A stretch of 25,551 bases of DNA from UBA6136 sp964344495 (GCA_964344495.1 CAYFNI010000023.1:1-25551); one strand, 5' to 3'. Shown: positions 7,105-15,310, counted from the stretch's first letter. Notes: generated by a model not told the origin, from the letters alone. Made by a program: numbers and translations.

Positions 7105-8713
7105 AGCTCCTGTGGATGTGAAGTCTGGGTCCGATTTTCGCGGCGGACTGCAACTCGCGCGCCATAAGGCACTCTCGAATCAAAGCCCCATCCGGCAACT
7201 GGAGGTGCCCGAACGCCTGTTCCTGCCCTTGCGCGCCCGGAATGGCGGTGAATACCGCCTCGCACTCAGAACCGGGGTTCAGGTCCTGCGCGGTACCGTC
7301 CTGGCCAATGGCACCTCGATGCTCGACCCACCCCTGCTGGCACCGACTTCAGGCCGGCTGATCGACATCATCGATCGGCCTCTACCCTATCGCCACACAC
7401 CCTCGGGACCCACACTGGTGCTGGAGTCCGACGGACTGGATCAGTCCGTGGATCCATTGCCGGCCCTGACCCTGCACCCGGGCGATCAGGCACGGCTGCT
7501 GGCCCGACTGCACGCTACCGGGGTCGTCGGGCTCGGCGGTGCGATGTTTCCAGCAGCGGCGAAGCTGGATGCTTGCCGGCAGCGGCTCGACACGCTGATT
7601 ATCAATGGTGCCGAATGCGAACCGTATCTGACCTGCGATGACCGTCTGATGCAGGAACGCGCCGATCAGGTACTGATGGGACTGGCACTGCTCGCCGGCT
7701 GCCTGATGCCCGACCGGATCATCATCGGCATCGAATCCGACATGCTCCAAGCCTGGGCCGCGATGGCCGATGCCGTGCAGCGGCATGGGTTCCGGTCGTT
7801 GCGCCTGATGGCCCTGCCGACCCGCTACCCAGTCGGTGGCGAACGCCAGTTGATTCAGACCGTGACCGGTCTGGAGGTACCCTCCGGCGTACCGCCCGCT
7901 CAAATCGGCATCGTCTGTCTGAATGTGGCCACGGTCGCGGCCATTTACCGGGCCGTCAGCCTGGGTGAAGCACTGACCTCACGCATCGTCACCGCCAGCG
8001 GTCTGGGGCTCTGTCATCCTGGCAATCTGGAGGTACGGTTTGGGACGCCTGTGTCGAACGTGATCGCCGCCTGCGGGGACTATACAATCGATCAACCCCG
8101 ACTCTGGCTGGGCGGGCCCATGATGGGACATGCTCTCGCAACCGACGCAGTACCGGTCATACCCTCGGTCCATGCCGTGCTAGCCTTCTCCGACCACGAG
8201 CACCCGCTCCGGCCGGCACCGGTTCCCTGCATTCGCTGTGGGGAATGCGCGACCGTCTGTCCCGCCGGGCTGGCACCGCAAAGCCTGCATTGGCATCTTG
8301 GCGCCGGCCAGATAGACCGCGCGGGTGGACTGAATCTCATGGACTGCATCGAGTGCGCCTGCTGCGATGTTGTTTGCCCCAGCCATCTGCCGTTGACCGC
8401 CGAGTTTCATGCCGGCAAGGCGCTGTTGCGTGAGCGGACACTGCAACACCAGCGCGCCCAGCGGGCCAAGGCCCGCCATGGCGCCCGACAGGACCGGCTG
8501 GCGCGGGAGCAACAGGCCCGGGAAGAAGCTGCAAAATTGCGCAAGTCGGAACTGGAGCGCGCCTCATCCCCGAAAATTGCCGAAGCCCTGGCCCGGGCGC
8601 GACACAAGCGGGCCGGATGGGCACCCCCCACCCCGGCCCGACCGGCCCCTGAGGCTGCTGATCCGGCTGCTGGTCCGCTTGAGCGGCCGCTGACCGGCAA
8701 GGATGAGTACTGA
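7094..8713 (+). CDS. rsxC: Rsx/Rnf complex subunit C (NADH- and Fe-S-binding)
   Basis: 539 residues from the ATG at 7094, which overlaps the end of rsxB by 11 bases. The upstream frame is open all the way back to the rsxB start at 6638, but only because of the rsxB frameshift. Features: an N-terminal barrel-like region, the Gly-rich GVVGLGGAMFP loop (about 143-153), TLIINGAECEPY (about 167-178), and two 4Fe-4S motifs at C379, C382, C385, C389 and C418, C421, C424, C428. A short charged Ala/Arg/Glu-rich helical tail follows, much shorter than the repeat-rich E. coli tail. No strong ribosome site is visible, so coupling to rsxB translation is likely. GTG starts at 7109 and 7115 are alternatives. 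Confidence 0.9.
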   Translation: MHIEAPVDVKSGSDFRGGLQLARHKALSNQSPIRQLEVPERLFLPLRARNGGEYRLALRTGVQVLRGTVLANGTSMLDPPLLAPTSGRLIDIIDRPLPYRHTPSGPTLVLESDGLDQSVDPLPALTLHPGDQARLLARLHATGVVGLGGAMFPAAAKLDACRQRLDTLIINGAECEPYLTCDDRLMQERADQVLMGLALLAGCLMPDRIIIGIESDMLQAWAAMADAVQRHGFRSLRLMALPTRYPVGGERQLIQTVTGLEVPSGVPPAQIGIVCLNVATVAAIYRAVSLGEALTSRIVTASGLGLCHPGNLEVRFGTPVSNVIAACGDYTIDQPRLWLGGPMMGHALATDAVPVIPSVHAVLAFSDHEHPLRPAPVPCIRCGECATVCPAGLAPQSLHWHLGAGQIDRAGGLNLMDCIECACCDVVCPSHLPLTAEFHAGKALLRERTLQHQRAQRAKARHGARQDRLAREQQAREEAAKLRKSELERASSPKIAEALARARHKRAGWAPPTPARPAPEAADPAAGPLERPLTGKDEY

Positions 8714-9396
8714 TGAAGCCCGCTCGTCTGGCTACCCGATGGCATGAGGCACGCCGCTACCTGCGACATTCCTGGGCCCTCCTCGGTGTCCTAAGCATGA
8801 TCGGGCTGGGCATCGTCAGTCTGATCCATCTCGGCAGCGCACAGCGCATTGCCGCTCAGCAACGTGAGGACTTTTACCGGACGCTGGCAACCTTGTTACC
8901 CCCTCAGCTATACGATAACGATCCGCTGGCCCATGCCGAGCGCATCGGCACGGAAAGCGCGCATCCGGGTGATGCCTTCAGAGTCTACCGTGCCAGCCGC
9001 GCGGGTCAGCCGGTTGCTGACCTCCTTCTCGGCGTTGCGCCCGATGGTTATGCGGGTGACATCGGGCTACTGATCGTTGTCCGACCGGACGGTGTTCTGA
9101 TCGGCGTACGGGTTCTGGAGCACCGGGAAACACCGGGGCTGGGCGACCGCATCGAGACCGCCCGTTCCGATTGGATCACCCGCTTCACTGGGCGCTCGCT
9201 GTCCTCACCCCCCGAGTCACAATGGGCCGTGAAACGCGACGGCGGCGCCTTCGATCAATTCACCGGTGCCACCATCACGCCCCGCGCCGTTGTTCGCGCC
9301 GTCCAGCGGGCGCTGCGCTTCTACGCCGTCGCATCACCGCGCCTCTTTACCCCTGCGGCAACCGATTTGCCTGCCATGAAATCCAATCTGCCATGA
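8713..9396 (+). CDS. rsxG: Rsx/Rnf complex subunit G (covalent FMN)
   Basis: 227 residues: one N-terminal membrane span (about 21-40) and a periplasmic FMN-binding domain. HRETPGLGDRIE and DQFTGATITPRAV are diagnostic of RnfG/NqrC; T187 in the TGAT motif is the residue expected to carry FMN through a phosphoester bond made by ApbE. The start overlaps the rsxC stop (TGATG at 8711-8715). The gene normally found between C and G, rsxD, is absent. The stop overlaps rsxE by ATGA. Confidence 0.95.
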   Translation: MKPARLATRWHEARRYLRHSWALLGVLSMIGLGIVSLIHLGSAQRIAAQQREDFYRTLATLLPPQLYDNDPLAHAERIGTESAHPGDAFRVYRASRAGQPVADLLLGVAPDGYAGDIGLLIVVRPDGVLIGVRVLEHRETPGLGDRIETARSDWITRFTGRSLSSPPESQWAVKRDGGAFDQFTGATITPRAVVRAVQRALRFYAVASPRLFTPAATDLPAMKSNLP

Positions 9397-10106
9397 ACAC
9401 GCCGAACCCTCCGATCTGGCTGACACTTGCACGGGAAGGGCTCTGGCACCAGAACCCTGCTCTGGTCGCGGTACTGGGACTGTGTCCTCTGCTGGCGGTG
9501 AGCACGACGCTGATCAATGGGCTGGCGCTCGGACTTGCGACGCTGGTTATCCTGATTCTGTCGTGCGGCGCCATCGCCTCTTTGCGTCATCTCATCGTGC
9601 ACGATGTGCGTCTGCCGCTGTTCGTGCTGATCGTGGCACTTAACGTCACGGTTGTGGATCTTCTGATGAATGCCTGGTGGCATGCGCTGCACCAGACCCT
9701 GGGGCTGTTCATCCCGTTGATTGTCACCAATTGCGTCATCCTCGCGCGCATCGAGGCCTTCGCGGCGCGGCAACCGGTTGGGCGGGCACTGCTGGATGGC
9801 ACCTTCATGGGGTTCGGCTTTCTGCTGGTCATTACCGTGCTGGGCGGCCTGCGGGAGTTGCTTGGCACCGGCCGGCTGTTGTCGGGCGCAGAGCTATTGT
9901 TCGGCCCGACGGCGGCTGGCTGGAGGCTGGATCTATGGCCGGTGCAAGAGTCATTTCTGCTGGCCCTGCTGCCGCCCGGCGCCTTCATTGGCCTCGGGTT
10001 GTTGCTGGCGCTGAAGAACGTGCTGGATCAGCGCCGATTTCGGGCCTCCCCCCGACCGCGCTTCCCGCTGGTCCCCATATCTGACTCAGACGGTGAAAAA
10101 CCATGA
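9393..10106 (+). CDS. rsxE: Rsx/Rnf complex membrane subunit E
   Basis: 237 residues from the ATG at 9393, chosen because it overlaps the rsxG stop (ATGA) and gives the family N-terminus; the frame is open further upstream only by chance. Hallmarks are NPALVAVLGLCPLLAVSTTL and FIPLIVTNCVILAR, mirroring RsxA, with the conserved Cys of each half. About six membrane spans and a short basic C-terminal tail. The stop overlaps nth by ATGA. Confidence 0.95.
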   Translation: MNTPNPPIWLTLAREGLWHQNPALVAVLGLCPLLAVSTTLINGLALGLATLVILILSCGAIASLRHLIVHDVRLPLFVLIVALNVTVVDLLMNAWWHALHQTLGLFIPLIVTNCVILARIEAFAARQPVGRALLDGTFMGFGFLLVITVLGGLRELLGTGRLLSGAELLFGPTAAGWRLDLWPVQESFLLALLPPGAFIGLGLLLALKNVLDQRRFRASPRPRFPLVPISDSDGEKP

Positions 10107-10741
10107 ATGACGCCAAGCGTCGACTGATTTTCGAGCGCCTGGCCAGCGCCATTCCAGAACCGGCGACCGAGCTGGAATATCATTCGCCCTTTGAGTTGCT
10201 GGTTGCCGTGGTTCTGTCCGCCCAAGCCACCGACAAAGGGGTCAACAAGGCAACCCGCAAACTGTTCCCGGTGGCCAACACGCCCGCCGCCCTGCTGGCC
10301 TTGGGTGAGGAAGGGCTCAAAACCTACATCGGCACCATCGGCCTGTTTAACAGCAAGGCGCGGCATCTCATCGGACTATGTCGGCAACTGGTCGAGCAAC
10401 ATGCTGGGGAGGTTCCCAGCACCCGTGAGGCGCTGGAGGCATTGCCCGGGGTTGGCCGAAAAACGGCCAATGTAATCCTGAACACGGCGTTCGGACAGCC
10501 CACCATCGCGGTGGACACCCACATCTTTCGGGTCGCTAACCGGACCCGGCTGGCGGAGGGGAAAACGGTGCTGGCGGTCGAACAGCGGCTGGCAAAAACC
10601 ACGCCGCGTGAATTTCTTCAGGATGCACACCATTTGCTCATCCTGCACGGCCGCTATACCTGCACCGCCCGAAAGCCACGCTGTCCGGTCTGTCCGATTC
10701 AGGACTTGTGCGAATACCCGGCCAAAACGCCGGCGAACTGA
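10103..10741 (+). CDS. nth: Endonuclease III
   Basis: 212 residues, a bifunctional DNA glycosylase and AP lyase for oxidised pyrimidines. The helix-hairpin-helix LPGVGRKTA contains catalytic K120; VDTHIFRVANR contains catalytic D138. The C-terminal 4Fe-4S loop has C187, C194, C197 and C203, the same spacing as E. coli Nth. It is the last gene of the rsx string, as in E. coli and many other Gammaproteobacteria, and ends 10 bases before the convergent cytochrome gene. Confidence 0.97.
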   Translation: MNDAKRRLIFERLASAIPEPATELEYHSPFELLVAVVLSAQATDKGVNKATRKLFPVANTPAALLALGEEGLKTYIGTIGLFNSKARHLIGLCRQLVEQHAGEVPSTREALEALPGVGRKTANVILNTAFGQPTIAVDTHIFRVANRTRLAEGKTVLAVEQRLAKTTPREFLQDAHHLLILHGRYTCTARKPRCPVCPIQDLCEYPAKTPAN

Positions 10742-10751
10742 GGCTGCCCGC

Positions 10752-11099
10752 TCAATAGGCCGACTCGCGTTCGGCAATGGTCTGCTTCATGTAAAACAGC
10801 ACGTCAGTTTCATCGTTGTCCGACAGCCGGTCACGCCCGTTACCATCGAGCAGATTCAGGGCCAGATGCTGACGCACGATGCCGGCCCGTTCCAGCGTCC
10901 GGACATCCCAGTCTTCCGCATCCTTGATCGAGGGAGCGTTGCGCTTGCCGACCTCGTGGCAACTGCCACACTGGCTGGCATAGATCGCATTGCCGTGCGC
11001 GTAATCGGGCGCATGGACCGCCACTGGCGTGGTCGGCTGGGTGTTGGTACAGCCGGCAAATCCGGCCATCAGCATACAGGCGATAAATTTCTTCAGCAT
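10752..11099 (-). CDS. Small lipoprotein c-type cytochrome
   Basis: 115 residues from the ATG at 11099 (a GTG two codons earlier is possible). A signal peptide with lipobox (MAGFAGC, Cys17) suggests a lipid-anchored periplasmic protein. One heme motif, CGSCH (C44, C47, H48), is followed by a cytochrome c5-like layout with a C-terminal ETDVLFYMK helix. The MPxxGG segment that supplies the usual axial Met in c5 proteins is not seen; the region reads LLDGNGRDRLSD. The redox partner is unknown. It could have a role in respiration in this methanotroph, but no neighbour points to one. Confidence 0.85.
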   Translation of the reverse strand: MLKKFIACMLMAGFAGCTNTQPTTPVAVHAPDYAHGNAIYASQCGSCHEVGKRNAPSIKDAEDWDVRTLERAGIVRQHLALNLLDGNGRDRLSDNDETDVLFYMKQTIAERESAY

Positions 11100-11140
11100 G
11101 ACCACAGCTTCAACCGCAGATCAGATTGATGAATCGTTGC

Positions 11141-11167
11141 CGGCATTGCACCCCTCCGCCAATGCCG
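11141..11167. repeat. Inverted repeat between cytochrome and PAS-phosphatase genes
   Basis: An 8-bp perfect stem (CGGCATTG at 11141-11148, complement at 11160-11167) with an 11-base loop, in the 118-base gap after the phosphatase stop and before the cytochrome start. No T tract follows, so terminator function is doubtful. Confidence 0.35.
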
Positions 11168-11217
11168 CCGGTGCGGATTGTAGCCGATCAAGCTGGCCGA
11201 CTTGAACAGCCGTTCGG

Positions 11218-13806
11218 TCAGCTGATCCGAATCGCGACCAGGCTGAGGTCATCGCGAAACAGGCCGGTGCCGCGGAATTCGCGGACGCGCATGAGAATTT
11301 GCTCAAGCACCTTGTCCGGTGGCTGCTCGCGCTGGTCAATCAAGGCCTCGCACAAGCGTGATTCGCCGAAAAAGTCGCGCGCGCGGTTTTGGGATTCGGT
11401 GATGCCATCGGTATAGAGCAGCAGGACATCGCCGGGTTCCAGTGTCATGTCCTGCTCCTGAAAGTCGACCTTTGGCTTGACGCCCAATATCAGTCCCTCC
11501 GCATCCAGCGCCTCACAGGACGAAGCTGCGGCCCTCAGCAACAGCGGCGGGTTATGACCGGCGCTGGCGTAGCGCAGGTGCCGGGTCCGGTGGTTGTAAC
11601 GCAGGTAGAACATGCTGATGAACAGGTCGGCACCGTTGAGATCGGCGAACAGCACCTCATTCAGCGCCGCCAGCAGCTGGGCGGTGCCATCACGGTCCAG
11701 CTGCGTGCGGCGGAGCTCCGCCTTCAGCGTGCTGCGCATTTCCGCCATGATCAGGGCGGCGCCGACGCTGTGTCCGGAGACATCGGCAATGACGACATCC
11801 ACATAGTCGCCGTCATGGATGAAATCAAAATAATCGCCTCCGACCTGGGCCGCCGGCACGCAGAGGCCGGCCACGGCGATGCCGGGCAGTTGCAGCGGGT
11901 CCTTGGGCAAAAGAGAAGTCTGTATCTGGCGGGCGATTTCCAGCTCATGGCGCTCATCCTCGGCCCGGCGTCGCTCGCTGACGTCGGCAATGATGCCGAT
12001 GTAATGGGTCAGTTCTCCTGTCTCATCGGTCACCGGTGACAGCAGCAGTTCATTCCAGAAGCCAGTACCATCCTTGCGGTAATTGCGAATGATGACTTCG
12101 CAATGACTGCCGCTGCGCAAGGCGCTGCGGATGGTTTCGCGCGCCGCATCGTCGGTGCCTTTGCCTTGCAGAAGCCGCAGGCTTTTGCCAAGCAGTTCCT
12201 CCTCCGCATAGCCGGTAATCCGGCACAGTGCCGCGTTGACATAGGTATTGGGGAAGTCTGGAAGCCGCGCATCGGCAATGGCTATGCCGACGCTGGCCGC
12301 CTCTATGGCGCGCTCACGCAGGCGTACAGCATCCTCGCCCCGCTTGCGTTCGGTGATGTCCATGTCGACACCCCGCCAACGCAGCGTATGCCCTCCTTCA
12401 TCCAGAATCGGCGCGCCGGTGGACTCGGTGAACACCTCATGGCCGTTGCGGTGCAGGTAGTGATTGATGAACCGGTGGAACGGCCGCGTGACCTGCTCCA
12501 CATGAGGCATGGAGGCCGCCCAGAGGTTCTGGTCGCTCGGCGTCATCAGTTCCAGAAAGTGCTTTCCGACCACCTCTTCGGGCCGGTACCCGAGAATATC
12601 TTCGACCGCATCGCTGCAGTAGGTGTAGTAGCCAAGGGCATCCTGCTCCCAGAGCCATTCTCCGGCCATGCGGGCAATTTCGCTGAATCGCTTTTCGCTT
12701 TCGGCCAGCGCCTCCTGATCCAGCTTCTGCTGGGTGATGTCCTGAAAGCGTCCCAACAAACGAATAGCAACGCCCTGCTGGTCCTGGATCGGCGAGAACG
12801 TGACCAATGCGTTGTAGGCCTCACCGTATTTTCGATGCTCCCTGATCTGCCCTTGCCAGGTGCGAACCGACAGCAGTCGCCAGCACAGTGCAGCATCATC
12901 GGCAATGGACGGCATCACCGACCCGCTGGCAAACAGGTTGCTGCCAATCGCCTCATGCGCCAGATAACCGGTCAGGCGAGTGAAACCTTCGTTGACGTAT
13001 TCGATCTCGCCCTTGAGATCGGCGATCAGGATGCCGGCCGGTGCCTGCTCGACGGCACTGGACAGCAGCGCCAGGCGTTCCTCCGCTTTTCTGCGAGGAC
13101 TCAGATCATGCAGGATGCCGACGAACCGGTTTGGCCCCTGCTCCGACAATTCGCCTATGGAGAGATAGACCGGTACCCGGGTGCCATCCTTGCGCACGGC
13201 ATTGACTTCGCGCCCAGTGCCCATGATATGGGCCAGCCCGGTGGAGCAGTATCGTCGCAGATAACTGTCATGGCGCTCCTGATCCGGTGACATCATCAAC
13301 AGGCTGATGTTGCGCCCCAGCAACTCCTGCCGGCTGTAGCCGAACAGCTTTTCGACTGCCGGATTAATCATCTGGATGATCCCGAACTCATCGATGACGA
13401 TCACGCAATCGGTCATGGTATCGATGATGGCGCGAAAATAGGACTCGATGTCACAAAATTCGCCCGCCGGCTGGACTTCGGTTTCCAGCTGCAGTAGCCA
13501 GCGCCAGCGCCCGGGATAGGGGTTGAAGCGGATGCGACAGTCCACCGTCAGGCAACGTCCATCGGGTTGATGCCAGGTATAAGCGCCCGGCAGCAGCGTA
13601 GCGGCGTCAGCGGAAGATCCCTCGAGCGTCTGTGGACTGAGGCCCAATTCGGACAGCAGATCGATTCCGACACATTCGCGCTCGGTCAGCTTTCTGGCGG
13701 CCCGGTTGGCGGCAAGCACGCGACCATGCGCGTCGAGCACAAACAGCGGCGTGTCGCTGAGATCAAACAGCGACTGGGTCAGCAAGTCGAATTCGGAAAC
13801 GCTCAT
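11218..13806 (-). CDS. Multi-PAS sensor with SpoIIE-type PP2C phosphatase
   Basis: 862 residues with no membrane segment. In order: a diverged PAS (about 8-110), PAS domains at about 122-245, 250-370, 375-490 and 497-618, a short coiled coil with EIARQIQTSLLP, and a RsbU/SpoIIE phosphatase (about 635-862). The phosphatase has the expected metal and core motifs: GGDYFDF, DVSGHSVGAAL, SAGHNPPLLL, LLLYTDGITES and DDLSLVAI. Family role: dephosphorylating an anti-sigma-antagonist (STAS) protein or similar partner on a signal. No STAS or anti-sigma gene is in the window, so the partner is elsewhere. The fifth PAS resembles LOV (GKSLRLLQG) but has Leu where photoactive LOV has Cys. No strong ribosome site is seen before the ATG. 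Confidence 0.92.
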   Translation of the reverse strand: MSVSEFDLLTQSLFDLSDTPLFVLDAHGRVLAANRAARKLTERECVGIDLLSELGLSPQTLEGSSADAATLLPGAYTWHQPDGRCLTVDCRIRFNPYPGRWRWLLQLETEVQPAGEFCDIESYFRAIIDTMTDCVIVIDEFGIIQMINPAVEKLFGYSRQELLGRNISLLMMSPDQERHDSYLRRYCSTGLAHIMGTGREVNAVRKDGTRVPVYLSIGELSEQGPNRFVGILHDLSPRRKAEERLALLSSAVEQAPAGILIADLKGEIEYVNEGFTRLTGYLAHEAIGSNLFASGSVMPSIADDAALCWRLLSVRTWQGQIREHRKYGEAYNALVTFSPIQDQQGVAIRLLGRFQDITQQKLDQEALAESEKRFSEIARMAGEWLWEQDALGYYTYCSDAVEDILGYRPEEVVGKHFLELMTPSDQNLWAASMPHVEQVTRPFHRFINHYLHRNGHEVFTESTGAPILDEGGHTLRWRGVDMDITERKRGEDAVRLRERAIEAASVGIAIADARLPDFPNTYVNAALCRITGYAEEELLGKSLRLLQGKGTDDAARETIRSALRSGSHCEVIIRNYRKDGTGFWNELLLSPVTDETGELTHYIGIIADVSERRRAEDERHELEIARQIQTSLLPKDPLQLPGIAVAGLCVPAAQVGGDYFDFIHDGDYVDVVIADVSGHSVGAALIMAEMRSTLKAELRRTQLDRDGTAQLLAALNEVLFADLNGADLFISMFYLRYNHRTRHLRYASAGHNPPLLLRAAASSCEALDAEGLILGVKPKVDFQEQDMTLEPGDVLLLYTDGITESQNRARDFFGESRLCEALIDQREQPPDKVLEQILMRVREFRGTGLFRDDLSLVAIRIS

Positions 13807-13880
13807 GAATCCGAGTACCGCTTGCAGGTAGGTCGGGCGGGGCGGTCAGGATCGCGTAGCACCGTCGACCACCCGCTTGC

Positions 13881-14318
13881 CTAGCGCCCGCTGGATGCCG
13901 AACTCGACGGCGCCGGACTCGTGACCGCGCGGGCTGTGTCGGACGGCAGCCTGCGGCTCATGTCGAAAAACGGTCCGTAGGTCGTATCTGACGAAAACTT
14001 TTGCCAGACGAAGGTCGGGTGAGGAATCGGCTGCGAAGGTACAGGAAAGGTGATGAAGTCCAGCGAACCCGACAACAACCGACCCACAGCATGCAAGGTG
14101 CCCTTGAGCAGCCCGCCGGTCACGCCAAACAAGGCGTTGACCTCGTTGGAGGTGTTGATCATGTTTTTGGGTATTTCAGCGATGCCGAACGTCATGTTGG
14201 TGATCCCGGAAGCCAGCTTGGTCCGGACCATCTCGCCGTAAGTCGCCTGCTCTTCAGCCGGGACAGGGCCGGTGAGCGACAACAGGCCGGCGAGCAATAT
14301 GAAGCGAATGATGGTCAT
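13881..14318 (-). CDS. Exosortase system-associated protein, TIGR04073-like
   Basis: 145 residues from the ATG at 14318. This start gives a clean signal peptide ending PVPA before EEQ and has a G-run 8 bases upstream. The frame is open 99 bases further back, but that extension (starting MILAAGEGNF) would bury the signal peptide. The mature part has the family pattern: YGEMVRTKLASGITNMTFGI, AEIPKNMINTSN, a Gly-rich VTGGLLKGTLHAVGRLLSG segment and DFITFPVP. Members occur in genomes with exosortase and PEP-CTERM systems; their function is unknown. The Ser/Ala/Pro tail is low in complexity. No exosortase gene is in the window. Confidence 0.7.
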   Translation of the reverse strand: MTIIRFILLAGLLSLTGPVPAEEQATYGEMVRTKLASGITNMTFGIAEIPKNMINTSNEVNALFGVTGGLLKGTLHAVGRLLSGSLDFITFPVPSQPIPHPTFVWQKFSSDTTYGPFFDMSRRLPSDTARAVTSPAPSSSASSGR

Positions 14319-14514
14319 CGACGAGCCCCCCAGTGGAATGGTCAACAGAAAATGTCCCCGGACGTCGTTCCATGTCGGGGCCAGCGGAAAATTACCCTCT
14401 CCCGCTGCGAGAATCAATGCTGCAAAGCCCGCGTAACTGCCGCGGCTGGCGGAACGACCGCACTGTCACCGGGAAACATCCACCGCACCTTATCCCTGAT
14501 GTTCAGACTGGCAT

Positions 14515-14549
14515 GAAAAAACCGCCGAAGCTGTCGGCTCCGGCGGTTT
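14515..14549 (-). terminator. Rho-independent terminator of sodB
   Basis: Arms AAACCGCCG (14519-14527) and its complement (14541-14549), with six A on the plus strand (14515-14520), that is a T run on the minus strand. It starts 28 bases past the sodB stop. The 13-base loop can itself pair partly. It is followed by about 195 bases (14319-14514) upstream of the TIGR04073-like gene in which I see no gene. Confidence 0.85.
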
Positions 14550-14577
14550 CTGTGCGCATCCCCAGATCAGTCGGGGA

Positions 14578-15159
14578 TTATGCCGCGAAGTTGGCGGCGA
14601 CGAAGTCCCAGTTAACGACGCTCCAGAAGTCCTCGACGTATTTCGGCCGCAGGTTCCGATAGTCGATGTAATAGGCATGTTCCCAGACATCACAGGTCAG
14701 CAGCGGTTTTTGTCCATTCGTCAGGGGACAGCCGGCATTGCTGGTGCTGACCAGTTCGAGACCACCATCGGCATTCTTGACCAGCCAGGCCCAGCCAGAA
14801 CCAAAGGTGGTCACAGCACATTGGCTGAACGCCTGCTTGAACTGCTCGAAGGAGCCGAATGCCTGATTGATTGCCTCGGCCAAGGCACCGGTTGGCTCAC
14901 CGCCGCCGTTGGGTTTCATGCAGTGCCAATAGAAAGTATGGTTCCAGACCTGTGCGGCATTGTTGAAGATGCCGCCGGAGGATTTCAGGATGATCTCTTC
15001 AAGCGAGAGATGCTCGAATTCGGTACCGGGGATCAGGTTATTCAGGTTGGTGACATAGGCCTGATGATGTTTGCTGTAATGGTAATCCAGCGTTTCTGCA
15101 GTGATGAACGGTTCCAGCGCGGTCTTCTCGTAAGGCAGCGGGGGCAGTTCATGTTTCAT
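14578..15159 (-). CDS. sodB: Iron superoxide dismutase
   Basis: 193 residues, full length for the family. Metal ligands H27, H74, D157 and H161 (DVWEHAYY) are all present. Q70 in NNAAQVWNH and the Ala-Gln context are the pattern of iron rather than manganese enzymes. It converts superoxide to peroxide and oxygen in the cytoplasm; no signal peptide. AGGAG lies 7 bases before the ATG. It is a single-gene unit, with a candidate promoter about 90 bases upstream and a strong terminator downstream. Confidence 0.97.
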   Translation of the reverse strand: MKHELPPLPYEKTALEPFITAETLDYHYSKHHQAYVTNLNNLIPGTEFEHLSLEEIILKSSGGIFNNAAQVWNHTFYWHCMKPNGGGEPTGALAEAINQAFGSFEQFKQAFSQCAVTTFGSGWAWLVKNADGGLELVSTSNAGCPLTNGQKPLLTCDVWEHAYYIDYRNLRPKYVEDFWSVVNWDFVAANFAA

Positions 15160-15247
15160 TCAAGACTCCTTCTTGGGTGACGTTTCGATTCCACCGGGCT
15201 CTGCCCAGCATTCAAGACACAATTCCGACTGAATTGCTTGGTATTGA

Positions 15248-15275
15248 GTTTAGCATTCCCCGCGCCTGCATCAAG
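15248..15275 (-). promoter_or_regulatory. Candidate sigma-70 promoter of sodB
   Basis: On the minus strand, TTGATG (15275-15270), 16 bases, then TAAACT (15253-15248) preceded by TGC, an extended -10. It sits about 90 bases before the sodB start. A 6-bp inverted repeat (ACCGCT, GAG, AGCGGT at 15284-15298) just upstream of the -35 could be a regulator site; the regulator is unknown. Confidence 0.4.
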
Positions 15276-15310
15276 TGGGTTTACCGCTGAGAGCGGTCTG
15301 GGCGGCCTAT

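Noticed and set aside
6638..8713. Annotating a single native RsxB-RsxC fusion gene
   Set aside because: The middle of the fused frame is not family-like, while the correct RsxB C-terminus is readable one base back with its own stop, so the join is a frameshift product.
9171..9392. A longer rsxE start at 9171
   Set aside because: The extension overlaps rsxG out of frame and is Arg/His-rich; the start at 9393 overlaps the rsxG stop and gives the family N-terminus.
12103..13290. A 395-codon plus-strand frame opposite the PAS-phosphatase gene
   Set aside because: Shadow of a strongly supported minus-strand gene with five PAS domains; no recognisable motif or ribosome site.
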